From an uncultured Ruminococcus sp. (GTDB lineage Bacteria > Bacillota > Clostridia > Oscillospirales > CAG-272): a stretch of 10,814 bases of DNA. The stretch is taken from positions 1 to 10,814 of the forward strand of contig CADCPG010000162.1 in NCBI GenBank assembly GCA_902803255.1, written 5' to 3'. Shown here in pieces: positions 5,660-10,814 of this stretch (position 1 is its first letter; every line of letters begins with the position of its first letter). The position numbers were made by a program, and so were the translations under genes. Below the pieces are notes generated by a model. It was not told where the DNA came from. It worked only from the letters and a program-made list of their open reading frames with translations, and did not search any database.

Positions 5660-7315
5660 TCAGTCTTCGGGTATATCCTCATCCGCGGGGGCGGTCCTGT
5701 CCTTCCCGCGCCTGCCCTTCGACGGCTGGTCGTCCTCGGGCGGAGCGGCGAGTCTCACCACTTTTATATCGTCGAGCGGGTAGCGTTTCGGGGGCTCCTC
5801 AGGGGCGCTGTCGAGCCGCACCTTCATGGTCAGCGGGATCGGACGGAGCTCGCACACCGTGCCGCGTCCGTCGGGCGTGTCGACAACAGAGCCCGGCGTC
5901 GGAAGCTTTGAAAGTCCGTCCTCGTAGGTCGGATGCTCGAACTTCAGGCAGCACATGAGCCTGCCGCAGTTGCCCGATATCTTCGACGACGTCAGCGCCA
6001 GCCCCTGCTCCTTGGCCATCTTTATCGTGACCTGGGCATAGTTCGGCAGGAACGACGAGCAGCAGAGCTTGCGCCCGCAGACTCCCTTTCCGCCGAGCAT
6101 CTTTGCCTCGTCACGGATGCCGATCTGGCGCAGTTCGATGCGCGTGCGGAAGACCGACGCGAGATCCTTCACGAGCTCGCGGAAATCGACGCGCTGCGCA
6201 GCGGTGAAATAAAATATGAGTTTGGTGTTGTCAAATGTGTACTGGGCGCCGACGAGCTTCATGTCGAGGCCGCGCGCAGCTATCTTCTCCCTGCAGATCG
6301 CCTCGGCTTCGGGCTCTCTCCGGACGTTGTCGGCGTGATGTTCGAGGTCGGCCGGTGTCGCCTTGCGGATCACGGGCTTGAGAGGCTGTACGATATCCTC
6401 CTCCGCCACTTTGCGGTTCGGGAGCGCTACCTCGCCGAGTTCGGTCCCTCTGGCGGTCTCGACGAGCACCTTGTCGCCCTGCGAGAGCTTCGCTCCGGCC
6501 GGAGGCGCGAAATAATACACCTTTCCGCCCTGCGGGAAGTGCACTCCCACGATCTCGACGCCGTTCTCCGGTTCCCCGCTCCTCTGCCTTTCAGCGACGT
6601 CGGCGGGGAGGTCGAACACATCGTCGAGAGTGGGGTCGGGGGGCACGGGCTCAGCCGGCCTGCGGTCGCGGTCCTCGGGGGTCTCGAGTATGCCGAACCC
6701 GGTGTCTCCGTCGAGCCAGGAGTCGTCGGAGAAGAGCGGCTCTCCGCCGGACGTCTGCGGGATCTCGTCATTGCGGATCTTTTCGCCGCCGTCTCTCACG
6801 CGCCGCTGGTCACGGTCTCTCTCCCTGTTCCTGTCCCTGTCGCGGTTCCGGTCCCTGCCGCGGTTCCGGTCACCGTCTCTGTCTCTTCCGCCCTCGCCCT
6901 GCTGCTGTTTCTGCTCGGGGGAGCCGGCGTCTTTCGGGGCCTGCGCTCCGCTCTTCTGATCTTCCGGGCGGCCGCGGTTTTTTCCGCCGTGGCGGGGCCG
7001 TCTGCGGTCGTTCTTCTGCCGACCGGACTGCTCGTTTTCCTGCTGACGCGCGGGGGATGACTGCCCGCTCTGCCTTTCGGCCTGAACGGAGTCCGCCGGG
7101 GAGCGCTGTCCTTCGACGGAGCTGTCTCTGTTCCTGTCTTTGGTCTGTCTGCCGCCGCCGTTTCCGTCGCGTCCGCGCCCGCGGCGGTTCCTGCCGCCCC
7201 GTTTGGCGCCGTGTCTTTCGTTATCGCTGCCGCTGCCGGCCCCGCCCGGGCCGTTTTCGCCGTAGGTCGATCCGCCGGATGCGCCGGTGTTCGGATTCTT
7301 TTCTATATCGTCCAT
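5660..7315 (-). CDS. ricT: RicT/YaaT-like PSP1-domain protein with a long disordered N-terminal tail
   Basis: A 551-residue protein whose C-terminal half is the PSP1/RicT domain. The core runs from about residue 252 (VEIVGVHFP) to about 500, with VCGRKLCCSSFLPNYAQVTI and SGNCGRLMCCLKFEH; the cysteines are C413, C418, C419, C450, C455 and C456. In B. subtilis RicT forms a complex with RicA and RicF, binds Fe-S clusters, and aids RNase Y-dependent mRNA maturation, sporulation and competence. B. subtilis RicT is about 275 residues; here some 250 extra N-terminal residues are rich in R, G, D, N and Q, with RD/RN/RE dipeptides at about 143-170. The ATG at 7315 has AGGAAAG upstream. A GTG at 7402 in frame would add 29 basic residues but has no Shine-Dalgarno sequence. 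It follows holB, as in B. subtilis. Confidence 0.9.
   Translation of the reverse strand: MDDIEKNPNTGASGGSTYGENGPGGAGSGSDNERHGAKRGGRNRRGRGRDGNGGGRQTKDRNRDSSVEGQRSPADSVQAERQSGQSSPARQQENEQSGRQKNDRRRPRHGGKNRGRPEDQKSGAQAPKDAGSPEQKQQQGEGGRDRDGDRNRGRDRNRDRDRNRERDRDQRRVRDGGEKIRNDEIPQTSGGEPLFSDDSWLDGDTGFGILETPEDRDRRPAEPVPPDPTLDDVFDLPADVAERQRSGEPENGVEIVGVHFPQGGKVYYFAPPAGAKLSQGDKVLVETARGTELGEVALPNRKVAEEDIVQPLKPVIRKATPADLEHHADNVRREPEAEAICREKIAARGLDMKLVGAQYTFDNTKLIFYFTAAQRVDFRELVKDLASVFRTRIELRQIGIRDEAKMLGGKGVCGRKLCCSSFLPNYAQVTIKMAKEQGLALTSSKISGNCGRLMCCLKFEHPTYEDGLSKLPTPGSVVDTPDGRGTVCELRPIPLTMKVRLDSAPEEPPKRYPLDDIKVVRLAAPPEDDQPSKGRRGKDRTAPADEDIPED
6803..6889 (-). repeat. Degenerate codon-pair repeat encoding RD/RN/RE dipeptides in ricT
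   Basis: Within ricT the minus strand carries a run of imperfect hexamers (variants of CGGGAC, CGGAAC, AGGGAC) coding for alternating Arg and Asp/Asn/Glu. The repeat keeps the frame and adds to the disordered tail. Such tracts can change length by slippage, which would be in frame in steps of six bases. Confidence 0.6.
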
Positions 7316-7434
7316 TCTTTTTCTTTCCTGTCCGTGTCGTATATATCGTTTTGTCAGTTTTTTCCGCTTTGCGTAAAAGCTGTTTATTTGTCTTTTCTTC
7401 ACCGCCCGGCGGCGGAGCGTGAGGCGGGGCGGCC

Positions 7435-8439
7435 TCAGAGCATCTTCGCGTCGCCGAGGAATTTCATAAGGGTCAGTCTCGTGTTCATGTTCCGAGCGAG
7501 CGAGGTCTTTGCCTCATCCGCGAGGTCCGACAGCCCCATGAGCCGGCTCACCGTGAACTTTTCCGACAGATCCGCTGCCCGCTCGCGGTCGGTGTAGAAG
7601 AGCGGCGCGGCTTTTTGCGGTCCGCACTTCCGGAAAGCCACGAGATCGCGGAGCGCGAGCGAGATCTCGGCCATGACGGCCGCGGCGGCGTCGCGCGAGG
7701 AGCAGCCGCGCATCAGGACTGTCATCGCCTCGGCTCCGCCCGTCCTGTCGGCGGCAAGTTCGACGAACCTGTCGGCCGTCTCTCTCGCTTCGGCGGCGAT
7801 GTCCTCCCCGCCTCCGTCAGCGGGGACGTCGAGCCTGAGGGCGGGCGCCCTGCTGCGCACCGTCTCGAGGAGAGCCCGGCTGTCGCGGCAGAGAAGGAGA
7901 ATGACGGCGTAGGGAGGCGGTTCCTCGAGCGTAAGGAGAAAGGCGTTCTGCGCCTGGACCGTCATCGAGTCGGCCGAGCGGAGGATGTATACCTTGAAAT
8001 CAGATTCTGACGGGGTGATCCGTATGTCTGCCCTGAGGGCTCTTACGGCGTCGACGCCGAGCGTCGCCCTGCCTTCTTCGGGGCCCGACACTGTGACGTC
8101 GGGCGAGATCCCCGCCGCGATGTTCCGGCAGCTGCGGCATTTTCCGCACGGCAGCGGGAGACCGGCGGTTTCCCTGTTTTCGCATGACAGCGCCTGTGCG
8201 AAGCCGACCGCGAATCCCAGGCGTTCCGCCTCGCTGCCGCCTTCGACGGTATAAGCGTGCGATACCGACGGACCTCCGCTCTCCGAGAGCATCGGCAGGA
8301 GGCGCTCCTTGAGAGCGCGGCAGCCGCGAAGCTCCGGAAAGAGCTCTTTTCTACCAGCACTGTCGCTTCCCGTGCCTATTCCGCTTCCGTCTCCGCGTCC
8401 GGATACGGAGGATACCGGGTCTTTGTAGTTCGTCTGCAT
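7435..8439 (-). CDS. holB: DNA polymerase III delta' subunit
   Basis: A 334-residue subunit of the clamp loader that places the sliding clamp on DNA. It has the AAA+ fold: HAYTVEGG at 61-68 stands where a Walker A loop would be, but no GxxGxGK is present, as in delta' proteins that do not hydrolyse ATP. A zinc-binding set C86, C98, C101, C104 (CGKCRSC) follows, then ADSMTVQAQNAFLLTLEEPPP (156-176) and the SRAP motif at 196-199. The first 30 residues are a Gly/Ser/Asp-rich extension not needed for the fold. The ATG at 8439 has GGAGG six bases upstream. It has its own consensus promoter and precedes ricT by about 120 bases. tmk, often its upstream neighbour, is not here. Confidence 0.92.
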   Translation of the reverse strand: MQTNYKDPVSSVSGRGDGSGIGTGSDSAGRKELFPELRGCRALKERLLPMLSESGGPSVSHAYTVEGGSEAERLGFAVGFAQALSCENRETAGLPLPCGKCRSCRNIAAGISPDVTVSGPEEGRATLGVDAVRALRADIRITPSESDFKVYILRSADSMTVQAQNAFLLTLEEPPPYAVILLLCRDSRALLETVRSRAPALRLDVPADGGGEDIAAEARETADRFVELAADRTGGAEAMTVLMRGCSSRDAAAAVMAEISLALRDLVAFRKCGPQKAAPLFYTDRERAADLSEKFTVSRLMGLSDLADEAKTSLARNMNTRLTLMKFLGDAKML

Positions 8440-8513
8440 CTTCCGCCTCCGCTTCAGGATCGTCAGTGCAGCTTGCCGTACGTCAGTGGCGTCCCGGCCC
8501 GCCGCATCTATTA

Positions 8514-8542
8514 ATTATATAACATGATATAAAATATGTCAA
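8514..8542 (-). promoter_or_regulatory. Consensus sigma-A promoter of holB-ricT
   Basis: On the minus strand TTGACA (8542-8537), a 17-base spacer and TATAAT (8519-8514) match the consensus exactly. Transcription would begin near 8507, about 68 bases before the holB start. Confidence 0.88.
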
Positions 8543-8602
8543 GCAGAATCGGTCCGCGTGAGATCGGTGTCATGTTCCGCAGGGCGCCGGGGGCGGGGGT
8601 CA

Positions 8603-8631
8603 TTGACATACTTCACTCAAAATGATATAAT
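8603..8631 (+). promoter_or_regulatory. Consensus sigma-A promoter P1, upstream of the exporter operon
   Basis: TTGACA (8603-8608), 17 bases and TATAAT (8626-8631) are a perfect match, and TG one base before the -10 makes it an extended -10 promoter. It lies about 240 bases before the exporter start, with a second promoter in between. It could drive a small RNA or a long leader. Confidence 0.85.
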
Positions 8632-8637
8632 ATCGTT

Positions 8638-8763
8638 ATGATTTATTATCGCCGCCGTAAAGCGTTTTTTCCGCCCGCGGAGAGCGGGGAAGGGCGGCGA
8701 AAGACGTTCCCGTCGCGCCGGAGAGCGGCGCGGGCGCGGAAAAATCATCAAAAAGTCATTTTT
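8638..8763 (+). ncRNA. Possible small RNA or structured leader
   Basis: The segment after P1 can fold as a three-way junction. The 5' end ATGATTT (8638-8644) pairs with AAATCAT (8742-8748). TCGCCGCC (8649-8656) pairs with GGCGGCGA (8693-8700). CGCGCCG (8714-8720) pairs with CGGCGCG (8726-8732) around GAGAG. Five T residues (8759-8763) follow, at the end of a second 9-bp inverted repeat. No known RNA family motif (SRP, 6S, RNase P, tmRNA) was recognised. GC-rich sequence forms such stems by chance, so this is only a candidate. Confidence 0.25.
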
Positions 8764-8774
8764 CCGTCAACCGC

Positions 8775-8802
8775 TTGACAATCGCGAAAATTATAATATA
8801 AT
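8775..8802 (+). promoter_or_regulatory. Consensus sigma-A promoter P2 of the ABC exporter operon
   Basis: TTGACA (8775-8780), 16 bases and TATAAT (8797-8802). Transcription would begin near 8809, about 67 bases before the exporter start. A 9-bp inverted repeat (CGGAAAAAT / ATTTTTCCG, 8737-8766) ends nine bases before the -35, where an operator could lie. Confidence 0.85.
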
Positions 8803-8822
8803 AGTTATATCTGAATGAACAT

Positions 8823-8875
8823 CCGCCCGCGGGATACGTCCGCCGGGCGGAAAAACACCGCAGGAGGAAGAACTC
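8823..8875 (+). promoter_or_regulatory. Leader hairpin and ribosome binding site for a TTG start
   Basis: CCGCCCG (8823-8829) and CGGGCGG (8844-8850) form a 7-bp stem, with a small inner GGA/TCC stem. AGGAGG at 8862-8867 then lies eight bases before the TTG at 8876. The strong Shine-Dalgarno sequence and ideal spacing decide for the TTG start, since no ATG is nearby in frame. Confidence 0.6.
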
Positions 8876-10030
8876 TTGATAGAAGTCAGAGACCTGGTGA
8901 AGAAATACGGCTCGAACACGGCTGTCCGCGGCATCTCGTTCAACATCGAGAAGGGGAAGATATACGGACTGCTCGGGCCCAACGGAGCCGGCAAATCCAC
9001 CACCATGAACATAATGACCGGCTGCCTCTCGGCCACGTCCGGCAGCGTGAAGGTCGACGGATTCGACATCTTCGAGCAGCCTGCAGAGGCAAAAAAGCGG
9101 ATAGGCTATCTGCCCGAGATACCGCCGCTGTACATCGACATGACACCGAAGGAATACCTGAACTTCGTCGCAGAGGCCAAGGGCGTGCCGGCGTCGAAGC
9201 GCGACAGACAGGTCGGTGAGGTGCTTGAGCTCACCGGCACCGACGGCGTGAAGGACAGGCTGATCCGCAACCTCTCGAAGGGATTCAGGCAGAGGGTCGG
9301 CATTGCCCAGGCGATGATCGGAGACCCCGAGATAATCATCCTCGACGAGCCTACCGTCGGTCTCGACCCCAAGCAGATCAAGGAGATCCGCGAGCTCATA
9401 CGCGACCTCGCGCAGGTCAAGACGGTCGTGCTCAGCAGCCACATCCTCGCCGAAGTCGCCGAGGTCTGCGACCATGTCCTCATCATCTCGAACGGGCGGC
9501 TGGTCGCCGACAGCGAACTCGCCGACCTCGAGGAGGAGGCCGGCAGATCGAACGGACTTACGGTCAGGGCGCGCGGAAGCGCGGCCGACGTGAAGGCGCT
9601 GCTCGAGAGCGTCGCCGGCCCCGGAAGCGTCTCGGTGACCGGCAGCTCGGACGGAATCACCGAGGCCGTCGTGAAGAGCGGAGCGGGCAGGGAGGCCGAA
9701 GGCGCGTTCCGCGACAAGGTATTCTTCGCCTTCTCGTCCGCAGGCATCCCGATCCGCGAGATGTACCACAGGGAGAGCTCGCTCGAGAGCATCTTCCTCG
9801 AGCTCACCGAGAAGGATATATACGGCGGTGCGGAGGAGGACGACGGAGACGTCATACCCGGAGTTCCGGACGGAGGCTCCGCATACGGCGGTACGGCCGC
9901 CGGCGCCGCCCCGGAGAAACCGTCCGGAAAGAAGAAAAAGTCAGCCGGCGGATCCGGAGACTACACACCGCTGTTCGGCGGCGGTGAAGGAGAAGAGGAA
10001 GAGGATAAAGGGAAAGGAGACGACGACTGA
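8876..10030 (+). CDS. ABC-2 type transporter ATP-binding protein with acidic C-terminal tail
   Basis: A 384-residue ATPase of an export-type ABC system. The Walker A motif GPNGAGKST is at 34-42, the signature LSKGFRQRVG at 133-142, Walker B IIILDEPTVGLD at 153-164 with catalytic E158, and the H-loop histidine H189 in LSSHI. The stretch YLPEIPPLY (78-86) is the Q-loop region of the GldA/CcmA-like group, here with E81 where Gln usually stands. Residues 1-220 are the nucleotide-binding domain and 220-312 an accessory domain. The last 70 or so residues are low-complexity: Gly/Pro, then KKKK, then EEEE and DDD. The TTG start follows AGGAGG. The stop shares a base with the permease start (TGATG), so the two are coupled. 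The substrate is unknown; multidrug export or a gliding-type Gld role are only family analogies. Confidence 0.92.
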   Translation: MIEVRDLVKKYGSNTAVRGISFNIEKGKIYGLLGPNGAGKSTTMNIMTGCLSATSGSVKVDGFDIFEQPAEAKKRIGYLPEIPPLYIDMTPKEYLNFVAEAKGVPASKRDRQVGEVLELTGTDGVKDRLIRNLSKGFRQRVGIAQAMIGDPEIIILDEPTVGLDPKQIKEIRELIRDLAQVKTVVLSSHILAEVAEVCDHVLIISNGRLVADSELADLEEEAGRSNGLTVRARGSAADVKALLESVAGPGSVSVTGSSDGITEAVVKSGAGREAEGAFRDKVFFAFSSAGIPIREMYHRESSLESIFLELTEKDIYGGAEEDDGDVIPGVPDGGSAYGGTAAGAAPEKPSGKKKKSAGGSGDYTPLFGGGEGEEEEDKGKGDDD

Positions 10031-10814
10031 TGGAAGCGGTATTCAAACGTGAGTTCAGGTCGTATTTCACCGGTATGACCGGATGGATCTTCTTTGCCGT
10101 GCTCTTCATATTCTGCGGCATCTTCACGACCGCCATAAATCTGCTGGGGCATGCGGCGTCGTTCGAGTATGTGCTCAGCAACATGACCATAGTGCTGCTG
10201 TTCCTCATGCCCGTGCTCGCGATGCGCAGCCTCGCCGAGGAGAAGAGGAGCCGCACCGACGGACTGCTCTACTCGCTGCCGGTCGGCATGAGGGACGTGG
10301 TCGCCGGCAAATATCTCGCCCTCGTTTCGGTCTGGGGCATCGCCTGCCTCGCGATAGGCGCCGTCCCGCTGATCCTTTCGTTCTACGGAAAGATCTATTT
10401 CGCGTCGGCCTACGGGACGCTGCTCGGCTTCTTCCTGCTCGGCTGCGCCCTGCTCGCGATATGCATGTTCTTCTCGTCGCTGATGGAGAACCAGATACTC
10501 GTGGCGGTCAGCGGCTTCGGTTCGCTCCTGCTGCTCTATCTCATGAACGGCATCGCGTCGCTCATCCCGGCCGGAGCCGGGACTTCGCTCCTCGCCTTTA
10601 TCGCCGTCGAGGCAGCGGCAGCCGTCATCCTCTATCTGCTTACGAAGAACATCTGGACGTCGGTCGGAGCCTTCGCCCTGCTGGCGGTACCGACCGTCAC
10701 CGTCTACCTTGTCAAAAAGTCGCTCTTCGAGGGCCTTTTCCCGAAACTGCTCGGTTATACGGCGGTGTTCGACCGCTTCGACAGCTTCGTCAACGGCATC
10801 TTCGACATCACCGC
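10030..10814 (+). CDS. ABC-2 type transporter permease, N-terminal part
   Basis: The first 261 residues of a membrane protein cut by the window end. After a short cytoplasmic start (MEAVFKREFRSYF) there are about seven hydrophobic segments, at roughly 18-38, 51-66, 94-116, 129-151, 156-179, 185-205 and 210-228. The loop MRSLAEEKRSRTDGLLYSLPV (65-85) is the hallmark of ABC-2/GldF-like permeases (MR-x-EEK-x-GT-x-LL-x-PV). The family usually has six or more helices. It overlaps the ATPase stop by one base (TGATG) and has AGGAG about ten bases upstream. It would form the membrane channel partner of the ATPase; the exported substrate is not known. The hydrophobic segment from 210 and the loop after 228 may lead to further domains outside the window. 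Confidence 0.9.
   Translation, partial: MEAVFKREFRSYFTGMTGWIFFAVLFIFCGIFTTAINLLGHAASFEYVLSNMTIVLLFLMPVLAMRSLAEEKRSRTDGLLYSLPVGMRDVVAGKYLALVSVWGIACLAIGAVPLILSFYGKIYFASAYGTLLGFFLLGCALLAICMFFSSLMENQILVAVSGFGSLLLLYLMNGIASLIPAGAGTSLLAFIAVEAAAAVILYLLTKNIWTSVGAFALLAVPTVTVYLVKKSLFEGLFPKLLGYTAVFDRFDSFVNGIFDIT

Larger units (their letters stand above)
8440..8875. other. Gene-free region with divergent consensus promoters
   Basis: This 436-base stretch separates the holB operon (minus) from the ABC exporter operon (plus). It holds three promoters that match or nearly match sigma-A consensus, a foldable transcribed segment, an inverted repeat and the exporter leader, listed separately. I see no convincing gene. 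A 46-codon open frame at 8638-8778 starts exactly at the predicted transcript start without a ribosome binding site and encodes an Arg-rich peptide of no recognisable family. Confidence 0.7.

Noticed and set aside
5933..7060. A 375-codon open frame on the plus strand
   Set aside because: It is the antisense shadow of ricT; the sense product has the RicT cysteine motifs.
7316..7402. RicT start at the GTG at 7402
   Set aside because: It has no Shine-Dalgarno sequence, whereas the ATG at 7315 has AGGAAAG upstream. It stays possible, since the added residues are basic like the rest of the tail.
8548..8568. Direct repeat ATCGGT twice, 15 bases apart, between the divergent promoters
   Set aside because: Six bases twice is expected by chance at this scale, and there is no further symmetry.
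8638..8778. A 46-residue Arg-rich open frame between P1 and P2
   Set aside because: It would start at the first transcribed base without a ribosome binding site, its composition simply reflects GC-rich hairpin DNA, and it ends inside the -35 of P2.

Overview
The window is chromosomal DNA of a Gram-positive anaerobe, most likely an uncultured, fairly GC-rich member of the Clostridia (Bacillota). The reasons are the content and order of the genes: a long-form ribosome hibernation factor, a clostridial 2x[4Fe-4S] ferredoxin, and a holB - ricT - (ferredoxin) - trmN6 block that resembles the holB-yaaT-yabA-yabB neighbourhood of Bacillus subtilis. Ribosome binding sites of the AGGAGG type and near-perfect sigma-A promoters (TTGACA / TATAAT) agree with this. 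I see no mobile element, CRISPR array, tRNA or rRNA.

Layout. (1) 1-978, minus: the N-terminal 326 residues of an AMP-forming acyl-CoA ligase-like enzyme, cut by the window edge. (2) 979-1264: divergent promoters and the hpf leader. (3) 1265-2793, plus: hpf and asnA, overlapping by ATGA and closed by a strong stem-loop shared with the convergent operon. (4) 2902-5158, minus: trmN6, a HAD-family hydrolase and a TtcA-like tRNA thiolase, read in that order with short spacing or overlap. (5) 5289-5465, minus: a small ferredoxin with its own promoter, structured leader and terminator. (6) 5660-8439, minus: holB then ricT, driven by a consensus promoter. RicT carries an unusually long disordered N-terminal tail. 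(7) 8440-8875: a 436-base gene-free region with one minus-strand and two plus-strand promoters that match consensus; between the two plus promoters lies a foldable segment that could be a leader or small RNA. (8) 8876-10814, plus: an ABC-2 type exporter, with an ATPase carrying an acidic low-complexity tail, directly coupled to a permease cut by the window end.

How the genes work together. Most of the window is core information processing: replication clamp loading (HolB), mRNA and development control (RicT), tRNA modification (TrmN6, TtcA-like) and ribosome dormancy (HPF). RicT, the ferredoxin and TtcA are all predicted Fe-S proteins, and TrmN6 and TtcA both act on the tRNA anticodon loop (positions 37 and 32), so the minus-strand run has an Fe-S / tRNA-modification theme. 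I do not find a convincing undescribed system. The best leads are the possible small RNA at about 8638-8763, the coupling of hpf to asnA, the ferredoxin set inside the ricT-trmN6 block with its 16-bp leader hairpin, and the long disordered tails on RicT and the ABC ATPase.
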